Shown here piece after piece: positions 31,014 through 42,342 of a DNA stretch of 64,000 nucleotides (positions are counted from its first letter, which is position 1; each line of letters starts with the position of its first letter). The stretch spans positions 125,775-189,774 of the forward strand of contig NW_004440286.1 of NCBI RefSeq assembly GCF_000330505.1, written 5' to 3'. The notes below the pieces were generated by a model. It did not search any database. It saw only the letters and a list, made by a program, of their open reading frames with translations, and was not told the DNA's origin. Source of the stretch: Entamoeba invadens IP1. Lineage: Eukaryota; Evosea; Mastigamoebida; Endamoebidae. A program made the position numbers and the translations under genes.

Positions 31014-33197
31014 TTACTTGCTATCAACGAACATTGCCTGTGCTCCTGGCGTGACTTGGTCGTACATGATCGCCAATTTATAAATGGATTTCTGATATTA
31101 AGTCTCTTCCTTTCAATTCACTTACAAGCCATCTCCAAACCATATAGAATTAATACAGAAACTATAAAATATATTATTTATGTATCTTTAAAGAATGTCT
31201 AGTATAAAACAACAAACATAGAATGTGGGGTATTTCTGTAAAAAGGAGTGTATCTGTGCGAATATAATAAGAGCAAAATCGTCGTCTTTCAAAACGACTT
31301 TCTGTAAAACTCTTTGCCATAAAATGTGGATCACAAAAAGGGGTTGTTCATTCACACAATCTGCCATTATTTCACTGAGTTCGACTGATTCGATGATTTT
31401 GTTCTCCCCATTCTTTGAATCCCAGACACCAAGTGTTCTTCCAAATAATTGACACAACACTAAGTAAAGCACATTCACAGAACTCGGCGCAAACGGAACA
31501 AATGGGTTTGCTGTTTTGTAAATAACAAAAGCGTTTAACAATGCGACAAGGGACAGTTTCTTCCTATTAAGTGTTTCAAGTTGATTATAAAACTTCATTT
31601 GGCTCAAACACCCATTCAACTTCTCTTGTGAAAAATTTGTGATCCACACAATGAGTTGCACGATTTTCGCGTTACTGATCCCGTCGTACCTCTTTCTTAG
31701 AAACTCAATGAGGTTCTCCTTGCTCTTCTCGACTTCGGAGACAAGACTCAAAAATGACATCTGTGAGAAGTATCGTGAAATGTCATTCATCTGTTGTTGT
31801 CTGATTTCAAGAAAGTCCAAATGCGTCTGAACCGTCACGGAACCCCTCGCAAATGTGAATTCGGGATATTCATAGCACGGTACTAATATCCCATTGCCAT
31901 TCTTCTTATCCATCAAATCCATCACCACCATGAACCTCCCCCTTTCGAAAAAGAAATTACAAAACTGCGCAATGAACTCTTCGTTGTGCACATTAGACGA
32001 ACCAAGAAGCTTTGTTATCTTACGCAAAAAGTCGTCGGAGCACAGTAAAAGCATTTGAAACGTGTTTTTGTAGATCATCGCCATCTCAGAGAACATCACG
32101 TACTCGACCCTTTGCTCCGACACAAAAGTCGAGTATATGACAAACAAGAGCGTTTCCAGAAATTCGACGTCTTCAATCGAGAAGTATTGAAGACATTCCA
32201 ATAATCGCCGGAAGAGTTCCACTGCCTTACTTGCCTGTGTTGTGAAGATTTTGTTTGTGAATTTCTGTTCGATAATTGTTGGGTCGAAGAAGAGTTGGAA
32301 ACAATCGAGTGTCATCAATAATAGAGTTAAAAACTGTTTGTGTGACGTCACACTAATTTTGGAGCAATTCTTCTTTGGTATTATGAAGAGTGTTGTTGCG
32401 TAAAATCGTGTTTTTGTTTGATACGCTCCAAGAACAAAGTAATGATAGTTCTTGTAGTTGGCCGGGTGCGACGCTAAAGGTACAAACCACGTGTTTCCGA
32501 TGACGTTGATGATATCTTTCTCGTGCTGTGTGACGTTATTCATGAAGTCAAATAACACCTCCACAAATGGGACACCTGGGCTCTTTAAGTCTCCATTCAA
32601 ATGAAAGTTGCACTCTGCCGAGACCACAGCAAAGAGTTCATATAAAGTTTCATATTGAAAGAGTTTACTGAGTTCAATGAATACCTCATTAAGAGTATCC
32701 CAAAACATCGAGTTCGAAAGTGTTTGCATCGCGCTTTGTAATGTCTCGAAGACAGTGGTCACAACTAGTTTTGCTTTGTCCTCATACGTCCCAAAAACCT
32801 TTTGAATGAGTGTGGGATCATATTTAATTCGGCCATTATGGTGTTTACACATCACATCACCTTCAAACCGGAAGATCCCACAATCACAGTATCCCCGAGG
32901 GTCGTTGAACGTTTTGTAGTTATGCCCAACGTGTTCCGACTTATCAAAACAATCTTGACATAAAGTGACATTAGGTCCGTAACATTGGGGACATCGATAA
33001 GCTGTTGTCAATCTATTGTAACACTGTCTTCTCGTTGGCCCCCTTTTAAGGCGTCCAATGAGGTTGGTTAATATCGAGTAATATGGAAACACACTAAGCG
33101 ACTCATTCAAGTTTTTTCCATCCACAGTTATGCTCCGAAGTAATGTGTTTAATGCAGAAGAAAGCTGTAAGGGATCAATTCGATCAAGATCCTCCAT
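31014..33197 (-). CDS. UBR-box protein (N-recognin-like), two exons
   Basis: Protein with an N-degron-recognising UBR zinc domain. The exons are 33197-31218 and 31091-31014; the intron (31092-31217, donor GTTTGT, acceptor TCAG) joins in phase 0 to give 685 aa. The second exon encodes the 25 residues after TFY, ending AMFVDSK. The UBR box lies near residues 58-120: AYRCPQC, LCQDCF, HVGHNY, GYCDCG and CKHH, with all expected Cys and His ligands visible. The rest is helical and resembles the N-terminal third of UBR1. The RING and C-terminal parts of full UBR1 (about 1900 aa) are absent, so it may bind substrates without being a ligase by itself. Confidence 0.8.
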
Positions 33198-33683
33198 GAT
33201 TTTTTGAGTTCTTTTCTTCTTCGTTCATTTCATCATCTAATAAGCCTCACTTTTTTCATTGTTTAAATTTATTATATATTATAATTTTATTTGTTATTTA
33301 TTATAGTTTATTGTTGGAATAATAGTAAATGGTAAAATCAAATGTTTATTGTTATATTTGTTTTTAATTAATAATTTGTTAATTTTTCTATTGTGTGGTT
33401 AATTGGAATAGTTAGTAAAAATGTTATACAATAATTATATTTTTTTATAAAAAAAATTGTAAATAATATTTATTATTGAATTAATAATATATTACAAAAC
33501 CATTAAACTATAAAAAATACTATTATTTATTTAAAACAAACTAACTATAATGTTTAAATTATTTTAATAACAACATTATTAAATAGTAGATTCTATTTTT
33601 AACAACAAACAAGAAGAAGTAATTTATTATTAACTATATCATTAAACTAGATTTTAAATTAAAGCAAGAACTTAAAAGAAGAA
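33198..33683. other. AT-rich divergent intergenic region
   Basis: Upstream region shared by the UBR-box gene (minus) and the HSP70-like gene (plus). Nothing coding is seen. Confidence 0.55.
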
Positions 33684-35456
33684 ATGAAAAATCGTGTTAT
33701 TGGAATTGATTTGGGGAATTATAATGTAGTAGTTTCGATATTAAAAGATGGAGTCATAGACATAGTTGAAACGCCATTAGGGCAGTCTTCATTTCGGTCT
33801 TCAATAGCTGTAATTAAAAATGAAATTAAGGCTGGTGTAGATGCCAGTGTATCCCAAGTATGGCGGTTACCCGAGTGTTGTTACTTTGGTATTGAAAGAT
33901 TATTAGAACAAAATATTTTTGAAGTTGAAATTGATAGTTATAAGTACAACAAAGAAGTTTTACTCATCTACTTTTTTAAAATGATTCAAACTGTTTCTCA
34001 AGCTGATTTATGTATTCTTACACTCCCTTTAAATATACCTGAAGAGAAAAAGTCTTCAATTAAAAACATTCTTGAACTTTCGGGAATGCGATGTCTTCAA
34101 ATAGTTTCCCCAAGTGTCTGTGTGTCATTATATTTGTGGTCTTACTTCCCTCAAATTGGAGAATATATATTAGTCTTAGACGTTGGTGAATCACAAAGTT
34201 CGTGTTATGCAATTAAAAAAGAAAGTCTTGGGGTGAGTATTATAGTAGAAGATTCTATACCAATTGGTGGTGCAAATTACACCGAAGTGATATATAAGAA
34301 GGTCGAAGAGATTTTAAAAGAGCGTGGCTATGATTTCAAAGACTCATTTTCAACATCGAAAAGTCTAGACAGTACAAGCGACAGTTCTTTCGACTCAAAA
34401 AAGACAGACACCGACGAATCAAAAACGTGTCTGAGTGAAAAGCTTCGTCGTAAGATAAGTGAAGACGTCGAGAAGTTCAAAGCGACATTTTCAAGTCGCC
34501 AGTCGCTTGAAAGTACTATGAAGATCTCCATCTCGAGCACTGAAGAGATCAATGAGGTCATAACGCGACAAGAGTTCATTGAATGGGTTAAAGAATATGA
34601 CGAACACATTTTAAAGTTGGCGCAAAGGGTGGTTGCGACACTCCAACGGCGGGAAGGTGTTGAGATCTATGACATTGAGTTTATAGGAGGAGGGAGTCGT
34701 GTCGATACTCTTCGTCGTGTATTTGAAGAACACCAATTTATAGTGAAGCACCGATTGAATAAAGAAAATGTGATATCAAAAGGAAGTGTTTTGGTTGGGA
34801 TGCAGCTTTCTTCCAATTTTGAAAAAGTCCGACTGTGTTCTGTCCAACGAGTGATAGAACCAAACACCTTCAAAATATCGGGGATTGGGAATACAGAGGC
34901 CAAAACTAAAAATTGTACCGTGACAATCCCCAACGTGCACAGTGAAAATTGTGAATTGGAATATCAAGGAAAAATCGTTGGTAAAATCTTAAATTGTAAG
35001 TTCTCTGAGGAATTTAGTGATTTGCGAATTAATATCAAAAATTGGGTGTATTGCTATTCTAAGGAAAATCATATCTATTCGAATGGCGTGTTACAAAGTG
35101 ACACAAATGAAAAGGTGATATACCGGGTTGGTAAATTGAATGAAGTTAGTGATGGCAGTTCTTTACTATCCACTCAAAAAGTAGGTCCTGGCTATTTTTT
35201 AGATCAAGATGTAACACATCAAAACGCTTTAAAACAACTCAACGACTTGTACATGCAAACTGAGAAAGGTCAAAAGAGTGTTCAAGAGTGCAACACTTTA
35301 AAAGCACAATTCGAGACTTTCATTATCAATAATAAAAATATTCGGTCGGAAGACGAGAACGCAGAATTAATACTAAAAAGAAAAGAAGCAAGAAAGGTTG
35401 TGAATAATGTCGAGCACTTGAAAGATATTATTGGAGAGTATATCACTCAATTCTAG
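33684..35456 (+). CDS. Divergent HSP70/HSP110-like protein
   Basis: A 590-aa protein with an HSP70-type actin-fold ATPase domain followed by a shortened C-terminal half. Phosphate-1 reads IGIDLGNYNVVVSIL. The phosphate-2 loop is degenerate (LDVGESQSS where GGGT is usual). The adenosine motif IEFIGGGSRVDTLR is good. A Ser/Thr/Asp-rich insertion sits near residues 218-250. The conserved interdomain linker and a canonical peptide-binding sheet are not evident. The last ~100 residues are helical, recalling the Hsp110 lid. It is more likely a nucleotide-exchange or co-chaperone-type relative, or a diverged paralog, than a standard HSP70. It ends ITQF, not the EEVD tail. Confidence 0.8.
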   Translation: MKNRVIGIDLGNYNVVVSILKDGVIDIVETPLGQSSFRSSIAVIKNEIKAGVDASVSQVWRLPECCYFGIERLLEQNIFEVEIDSYKYNKEVLLIYFFKMIQTVSQADLCILTLPLNIPEEKKSSIKNILELSGMRCLQIVSPSVCVSLYLWSYFPQIGEYILVLDVGESQSSCYAIKKESLGVSIIVEDSIPIGGANYTEVIYKKVEEILKERGYDFKDSFSTSKSLDSTSDSSFDSKKTDTDESKTCLSEKLRRKISEDVEKFKATFSSRQSLESTMKISISSTEEINEVITRQEFIEWVKEYDEHILKLAQRVVATLQRREGVEIYDIEFIGGGSRVDTLRRVFEEHQFIVKHRLNKENVISKGSVLVGMQLSSNFEKVRLCSVQRVIEPNTFKISGIGNTEAKTKNCTVTIPNVHSENCELEYQGKIVGKILNCKFSEEFSDLRINIKNWVYCYSKENHIYSNGVLQSDTNEKVIYRVGKLNEVSDGSSLLSTQKVGPGYFLDQDVTHQNALKQLNDLYMQTEKGQKSVQECNTLKAQFETFIINNKNIRSEDENAELILKRKEARKVVNNVEHLKDIIGEYITQF

Positions 35457-35994
35457 AATAATTAGTTATTATTAAATCATAAGTATAGAAACTATACTGT
35501 TATTATATTTAATTGTTTTAAATATATATAATATAGTATATTACTAATAACACAATAAATGTTATTAGTAATGGTATTATTGATTTGGATTGATATTTTT
35601 ATTACCATTTGTAGTTTAAAAATAATAAACTACGAAATAATTATAAAACATTTTAAAAAAATTTAAAATGTGTTATTTTTGTAATCAAATAAAAAAAAAA
35701 GTATGTTATTAGTTTGATTATAGTTTGATTTTTAAATCAAAATAAACTTGAATTTTTAATTTAATAATTTATAATATAATTAGTATTAAAAATGGTTTTA
35801 ATTGTATTAATTCAAACCAATTTCAACGATTATTTTTTTTTTTATTTTCGAGTAATTTCAAGTTGAAAATATTTCAACTATCAATGGTACAAATATATCA
35901 GAAAAAACGGGAAATTGATGACATAAAACTTATTAAAAAACCGGGAAATAGGAAAACCACTGAAAAAACGAAACTTTAAAATTCCAAAATAAAA
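35457..35994. other. AT-rich intergenic region
   Basis: Spacer upstream of the double RhoGEF gene. Nothing coding is seen. Confidence 0.55.
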
Positions 35995-38900
35995 ATGTCG
36001 TCAAGTTTGTTATCATTTCGATCTTGCTCGAAAAGCTCCTTTTTTCAGAAATGAGTGAATGACAATTAGTTTTCAATCCCCACAAGCGTCGGGCGTCTGT
36101 GGCCAAAGAAAAGGAAAAAGACAAAGACAAAAAAAGAGAGCGTAAGGGTTCTCAATCTGAAGATGAACGGAAAGAGAATGAAAAAAAGGAGATGGAATTC
36201 CTATCGAAAAATTACACGTCGGACTTTGTAAGTTTGTTTTGCCCCCTTTCACCCCTAGTAATTCAGTTTCTCACCACAACCTATACTTTATTTAATAAAA
36301 CAACTATTAATATACTATTTGCTTACCCATAGAATACAAACTTGACAACCAACCAGGCGAGCTCATCACGTGCAGTGAGTGTATCAAGCTTGTGATGAAA
36401 AATGTTTCTACAGCTTCCGAAAGAGCCGGTGATACTTTAGAAAAGTTTTTGGATTCGGTACGTAATCGAACGATGACGGAAGAGAACAAGTCCCATTTCA
36501 AGATGGTTGTTGCTGAAATGCTTTCAACGGAAAAGATCCACTTAACTGGTCTAGACATATTAAACACAGTCTTTTTGGAGCCGATGAAGAAGGTAGGAAG
36601 TGATGAAGCCAAAAGTGTCGCATCGAATGTGCAAGGCTCTATTAACATCGTCGTACAGCTTCACACCAAATTCCGATCGATCATGGAAGAAAGTTTTAAA
36701 GATCTTTCCCCGGAGGGTCTTCCCCTCTTTAACACCCAATTCTCTAAACAACTTTCACTTTTGAAAATGGGGTCGAGTTATATGACAAAGTATACACAGT
36801 ACTTAGAACAGACGACTAATATACTCAAGAAGGAAAAGGATGTTGTCAAAGCACAGAACAAAGCAAAGGAAGACTATATTGCTGCACACTCTGATGTTAA
36901 TAATATCCAAGCCATCTCATTCTATTTGATTCTTCCTATTCAAAGAATTCCAAGATACGAACTCTTGATCAGAGATATGCTTAAAGACGCGGGTAAAGAC
37001 TACTCGGGCCTTGAAAGTCTGATTAAAGCTTATAATGATGCTAAAGAGAGTGCAAAGGCATCAAACACACTTAAAACACAACTTGAAGAACAAGACAAAT
37101 TGAAGTTCTTAAAAGGGATCATTAAGGGATCTCTGAAATTTGGAGAGTCGACCACAAGAAAGTTCATGTGCTGCGGACCAATGTACTGGATCCCAAATTT
37201 GCAGGAACCACCAAAAGAGCTTTTCTATTACTTCTTGTTCAACGACATTTTGATCCAAACGAAGCCAAAGAAGTTCCAGTTTGTTCTTTTCTGTTCGAAT
37301 GAGTGTTGAGTGAGACTAAAATGCAGTGGAGAGTCTGTTAAGAAGCAAGATGGGGATATGGCGTCTTGGTTGTATAGTAGAGAAGTAGACATGGAGATGA
37401 AAGATTTAGAGAATTGTCAGTTTGAAGTGACGGATGAGTGGGACGTCAGTGCTGGGTGGTGGATTGTTAGTATCAAAGGGTCATCAGCCGTTCCATACCC
37501 AATCAACTTGTTGATGAACAATTTGGGACTGAACTGGAAATTTGCGGTGAACACTGAAGAAGAAAAGAACTGTTGGGAGAGTATCATCTACGACCAGGTA
37601 CTTGCAAGAAAGAAAACACTTGAAAACTTGTCGACACGAAAGAAACACTCGACGACTGTTTCGACAGTGACCCCCACCATTAGACAAAAATTTGTGACCA
37701 TAGATTCGGAGTTTATTAGTTTGTTAAATTAACGAATTACTATAAATATATAAGGTAATAATATAATATACAATATAATAAAGACTCCAAGAAGTGACTT
37801 GTAGAGTACAAAGTGCCAAATAATATGGAATTGGTGACATGTGGAGATACCATTAAAAACGTAATTAAGTCGGTGATAGCGACGTGTAACTCCTCGAGTG
37901 ACAATGTTGTGAAAATGAAGGAGTACGTGCACAACAGAACGATGACGGATGAGAACAAGTCCCATTTCAAAATGGTGTACAATGAAATGCTGTCTTCAGA
38001 GAAGGTCCACTATCTTGGGTTTGACATTCTGGATAAAGTGTATTTGGAACCAATGAAAAATGCTGGAAGTTCGGAAGCGAAAAGTGTTGCGACGAGTATT
38101 GAAAGCGCAATTAAGATGTTGGGCTCAGTCAGTAAAAACTTCCAAGCGCTCATGGAAGAAGGGTTGAAGGACTTGACTAAAAGTGGTCTTCCCCAGTTTA
38201 ATGCTAAGTTCACTGGTCAACTTGGTCTGTTGAAAATGGGTTCGAGTTACATTACTAAGTATACACAGTACTTAGAACAGACGACTAATATACTCAAGAA
38301 GGAAAAGGATGTCGTCAAAGCACAAGACAAAGCAAAGGAAGACTACATGGCCGCACACTCTGATGTAAAAAACATCCAAGCCATCTCATTCTATTTGATT
38401 CTTCCTATTCAAAGAATTCCAAGATACGAACTCTTGATCAGAGATATGCTTAAAGATATCGGCAAAGATTATGCGGCAATGGACAATTTGATTAAAGCAT
38501 TTGAAGTCGCGAGAGATAGCGCAAAGGCATCAAACACACTTAAAACACAACTTGAAGAACAAGACAAATTGAAAGCGGTGTTAAGCATGATTGACATTCA
38601 ACTCGATGTTCTTCCAAGCCGAAGGTTCCTTTGTTGCGGCCCGCTGTATTTGGTAGTTAATTTGGTCAGTCGCCCGACGGCACAGAACTTCTTCTTTTTA
38701 TTCACCGATCGGTTGATTGGGTGTAATGTGAAAAAAATGAAAGGGAAGGATGTCAAAGACGAGAAGTCGAAAGAAGAAGCGATGGAAGCGTTGTGTAAGT
38801 TGAACTCACTTGATGAGATCATAGCAGAACAGTACGTCTTTGAGAAAGTGACCGACACGATCATCACAGAAGGGAGTGGCATTTATGCGATTGAAGACAC

Positions 38901-39048
38901 TGAAAAGGTCAAAAATATCATTCACTGCAAATTGAACCAAATTCCATACAAATTCTCATGCGAAACAAAAGAAGAGGCGGAGGTTTGGAATTCCCTTTTG
39001 TTTGACCAGATCCAACGATTGAACCACAACGCCAAACAAAAACAGTAA
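35995..39048 (+). CDS. RhoGEF with two DH-PH modules, five exons
   Basis: Predicted exchange factor for Rho/Rac GTPases. My model is 35995-36004, 36070-36231, 36333-37278, 37327-37718 and 37805-39048, giving 917 aa with all four introns in phase (donor GTTTGT throughout). Each half has a DH domain (SHFKMV..EML..EK start; the helix with SFYLILPIQRIPRYELLIRD) followed by a PH-like domain with an FLFTD/FLFND strand. The key join is 37718 to 37805. It makes DSEFIKYKV..N..ELVTC, the counterpart of TSDFVKYKL..N..ELITC that intron 36232-36332 creates before module 1. The intron at the module boundary is therefore duplicated too. Without this splice, module 1 stops at 37732 and module 2 lacks its 5' end. 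The alternative is two adjacent genes, the second starting at ATG 37825. Confidence 0.75.
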
Positions 39049-39212
39049 TCAATTTTTCCTTATCACTGAATAATGTTATTTACTTTATTTCTCGAAATAA
39101 TTCAAGACTCATAAACATTGAGTCTTGAATCGTAAATTTAGATCGAAACTATTAATTATACTATATTATAACTATAAATATAGTTAGATCATACTAATAG
39201 TTAGTTAGAAGC

Positions 39213-40508
39213 ATGAGTCAACCAAGACAATACATCAATTTGGTGGTTGGAGGACACTTCAAAAGTGGGAAGAGCACTTTGATGGCACACTTTCTTTATG
39301 AAGTAGGTGGCATTGATAAAAGGAGTATGGAAAAAGCTGAAAGAGAAGCGCAAGAAATTGGGATGGTTGATACGAAGTATTCGAGGTTGTTGGATTACAC
39401 AATAAATGAGAGAAACGCTGATAAGACTATTAATACCAAGACGTGGAAAATAATAACTCGAAGATTTGATATTTCAATGACAGATATTCCTGGGTGTAAG
39501 AAGTTAAAAAAGAACGCGATACGTGGGATTCAACAGGCAGATATAGGAACTTTCGTTGTATCTGCTGTAAAACACGAATTTGAATTCTTTTTAAATGAAA
39601 CTAAAGAACTGCTCATTTACTATAAAACGTTTCTTATTGATAACATTTTAATTTGTGTAAATAAAATGTCGTGTGTGGAGTACTCTGAAGAGATTTTTAA
39701 CAACGTGAAAAGCACAATGACTCAATTTTTGAAATCTTTACATTTCGACCTTCAAAAAGTGACTTTCATACCAACCGACGGATTTGAAGGAGACAATTTA
39801 ATTGAAAAATCTCCAAATATGGGATGGTTTAATGAAAAGACTTATTTGGACGAACTCGACTCTTTAAAATTTTGTCGTAAGATATGTGAAAAACCTCTTC
39901 GAATTGTCGTTGAAAAGGTCTCCTCTATCATTGGAATTGGCACAATATGTTCCTGTGTCATTGAAAGTGGTGTGTTAGTGAAAAAACAAATGCTGCGAAT
40001 AGCACCAAGTGGAGCAACAACGACGTGTGAGAGCATTGAAAGGCACCATGAAGATTTGAGTCTAGCAAAAGAGAGAGATTATGTTGGCATACGTACGCAA
40101 TATCTCAAATATAATGAATATCACATTGGTGATATTTTGTCGGATCCCAACAATCATCCAGCAATCAGATGTGGGAGTTTTGAAGCCAAAATAGTTATGA
40201 TGTTTGATCAAAGAATTACAGAGAGGTATGACCCCGTTTTGAATATACACATGAAACAGATCAACTGTTATATTAAAGTGAACTCAGTCTTCAATCGACA
40301 GGAAGATGTGACTACAAATGAACAAGAAGTAGTTTTGAAGAAGGGAGAAACTGCTATGGTTACAATAACTCCACTCAAAAAACTTTGTGTTGAAAAGTTT
40401 ACAGATTATCCGAAGTTAGGGACGTTTGTGATTCGAGACAGTAACAAAACTGTTGCGGTTGGGGTAGTCACCGATGTCACTCCCTACTCTAAAGTTCGCA
40501 GTTATTAG
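39213..40508 (+). CDS. Degenerate eEF1A paralog
   Basis: A 431-aa, full-length homolog of translation elongation factor eEF1A with all three domains, yet strongly diverged. INLVVGGHFKSGKST is the P-loop (eEF1A has GHVDSGKST). The switch I motif RGITI is replaced by ADKTIN, keeping only the Thr. G3 reads DIPGCKK instead of DAPGHRD, so the catalytic His is Cys. G4 NKMS is close to NKMD. Domains 2 and 3 follow with GIGT, IAPSG and VAVGVV. The usual lysine-rich tRNA-contact stretches and the basic C-terminal tail are lost. It is unlikely to work as a normal elongation factor; a moonlighting or regulatory role is inference. Confidence 0.88.
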   Translation: MSQPRQYINLVVGGHFKSGKSTLMAHFLYEVGGIDKRSMEKAEREAQEIGMVDTKYSRLLDYTINERNADKTINTKTWKIITRRFDISMTDIPGCKKLKKNAIRGIQQADIGTFVVSAVKHEFEFFLNETKELLIYYKTFLIDNILICVNKMSCVEYSEEIFNNVKSTMTQFLKSLHFDLQKVTFIPTDGFEGDNLIEKSPNMGWFNEKTYLDELDSLKFCRKICEKPLRIVVEKVSSIIGIGTICSCVIESGVLVKKQMLRIAPSGATTTCESIERHHEDLSLAKERDYVGIRTQYLKYNEYHIGDILSDPNNHPAIRCGSFEAKIVMMFDQRITERYDPVLNIHMKQINCYIKVNSVFNRQEDVTTNEQEVVLKKGETAMVTITPLKKLCVEKFTDYPKLGTFVIRDSNKTVAVGVVTDVTPYSKVRSY

Positions 40509-40592
40509 TATAAACTATAACAATAGTTTTTATAACCATTGATTTCTAACTAAATGAAACACAGTGAAATTGATATTAATAGATACTAGTTT

Positions 40593-42107
40593 TTACCTTT
40601 TAAAATAGTAAAATGGGTTGTCAACAGCCTGGTGTTTGAACCTGATGTGGACACTTTCAAACTTGCAGTTGTCCAAACTGAGAAGAAAATGTTGGTATGT
40701 GACAAACTCGCCTTTGTGTCTGACAAACTCCTTTCCAAAAATGCTCATACACTTCACGTCGCGCTGGTCATACTCCAAATTCTTGAGTGTTTTTATCCGA
40801 CTGATATTGTCAATAAAGAGATTCCCCGTGTTGTGAACAACAAGACTCAACAGGTGTAAATTGCCTAGGAACTTCCGGTGTTTCACCTTACCGACCTCGT
40901 CGAAACGCATTTCCGTCAGTTGAGTTATGTGTTCTAATAAAGACATATCAACACAACACACTCGTTTGAATGAGACACACCGAAGGCTCTCAAAAATCGT
41001 TTGTTCGATGTTTTTGTCAACTTTACACCTGAAAAACTTCATTTCCTCGCACTCTACGTTCGAAAGTAAAGTTGTCAAACAACTCACCTCACTCCGACAC
41101 ACTTCAACTTGTTTAATAAAAATACTCTTCTTCTTTCCTTCTTCACCACGACGCTCGGAACTTATGGCATCATTCGTATTATTGCCCTGCACAACAGCTT
41201 TTACTGTGTTTTGTAAAATGCTTTTCTTATTGATGTTTTTGTTGTTAAGTAACAATACTGTGCATTGTTTCTGAATGAATAGTGTATAGTAGTCGGTGTT
41301 AATATCAACGTACGAGTTGAAGGGAACTACAACATGTTCCAAGTTAAGTGTCACTTGAACGTTATTTGAAATACTGTCCAACACCGACGTGTCAAACATA
41401 AAGTAACCTCCCTGTATTAAATCATCACTGATTATCAACTCTTTCAATTTACTCATCCGCTTAATAAAGAGGAATGAATATTTCCTTTCCTCTTTGAACA
41501 TCATTTGGTCCATATGAAGACGGAATGTAATAACAGATTTCAATGCTTCTAAGTTCTCAAGTAAGTCGTTGTGTCTTGTCTCAACGTCTTTCAGTTTGTA
41601 GCATTGCCCGATAAACTGCGCCGCTTTTTCCTTTGTTCTGAACGTTCTCAGTGTCTTGACAAGTGTTGTATTGCTGTATTGAGTCTCTTCCTCATATTTA
41701 TTGATTGCAAGATACTTCAGTGCTGTGAAAAACCTTAAATCATTCAACAAGATCGGGGCTACTGACTCGTTGTAGTGTAATATCAATTTGACGATATTCT
41801 GAGGCACACAGACCATCAAAAGTTCATTAGTAGTGTATAACTCCAATGCGTAAAATGTAAGTGATGTGATGTGTTTGTTAGGTTTGTTCTTTAAGAACTC
41901 TCTGTATTTAACAATGGTGAGGTGATCAACTGCACTCAACATGAAGTGTGAAGTGTTCCACTCTTTCCCGCTCAGACAGTTTAACTTAGTCAATGTATTT
42001 GGTGCTTCTCCGAAGCGTCGACTGACTCTTGTTAATGTTTCAAGCGTTTCTTGTGGTGTATATTGAATGATTTCATTGATGTATCTCCTTTGTAGCATGT
42101 AATACAT
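40593..42107 (-). CDS. Hypothetical Entamoeba protein, LRR-like
   Basis: A 504-aa protein. The first ~40 residues form a helical head (RYINEIIQYTPQETLETLTRVSRRF) like that in Entamoeba F-box/LRR-type proteins. The rest has irregular Leu/Ile-rich repeats (SLTFYALEL, LKLILHY, LKELIISDD, LTEMRFDEV, LKNLEY), suggesting an LRR solenoid without the BspA consensus. A charged insert (SSERRGEEGKKK) lies near residue 325. No signal peptide or catalytic motif is seen. The gene is intact from ATG 42107 and converges with the eEF1A paralog at about 85 bp. Confidence 0.65.
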   Translation of the reverse strand: MYYMLQRRYINEIIQYTPQETLETLTRVSRRFGEAPNTLTKLNCLSGKEWNTSHFMLSAVDHLTIVKYREFLKNKPNKHITSLTFYALELYTTNELLMVCVPQNIVKLILHYNESVAPILLNDLRFFTALKYLAINKYEEETQYSNTTLVKTLRTFRTKEKAAQFIGQCYKLKDVETRHNDLLENLEALKSVITFRLHMDQMMFKEERKYSFLFIKRMSKLKELIISDDLIQGGYFMFDTSVLDSISNNVQVTLNLEHVVVPFNSYVDINTDYYTLFIQKQCTVLLLNNKNINKKSILQNTVKAVVQGNNTNDAISSERRGEEGKKKSIFIKQVEVCRSEVSCLTTLLSNVECEEMKFFRCKVDKNIEQTIFESLRCVSFKRVCCVDMSLLEHITQLTEMRFDEVGKVKHRKFLGNLHLLSLVVHNTGNLFIDNISRIKTLKNLEYDQRDVKCMSIFGKEFVRHKGEFVTYQHFLLSLDNCKFESVHIRFKHQAVDNPFYYFKR

Positions 42108-42342
42108 TCATTTGTTCTTTTGCATTTATATGAAACAAATTGTGTTGTGCTCACTTTCCTTCTTCAAAACGAATTATTTGTTCTCTTTTTGTTATTCTTT
42201 TATCATTAAAATTTTAATTAAATTCTAATAAATAAATCCTAGTTTATAAACAATAGTTTTTACTAAAATAGATTAAGAAAGTGGCAGGTAAAAGAAACTA
42301 TAAACATATCTATTAACTATTAGTAACAAATACACTATTTTG

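Noticed and set aside
30976..31083. 35-codon plus-strand ORF of gene-like composition
   Set aside because: It lies antisense to the second exon of the UBR-box gene (31014-31091), whose splice sites and phase fit; the composition is explained by that exon.
37310..37732. Apparent pseudogene break (stop at 37309) inside the first RhoGEF module
   Set aside because: A 48-bp intron (37279-37326, GTTTGT to GCAG) removes the stop and restores the frame, so it is not a pseudogene.
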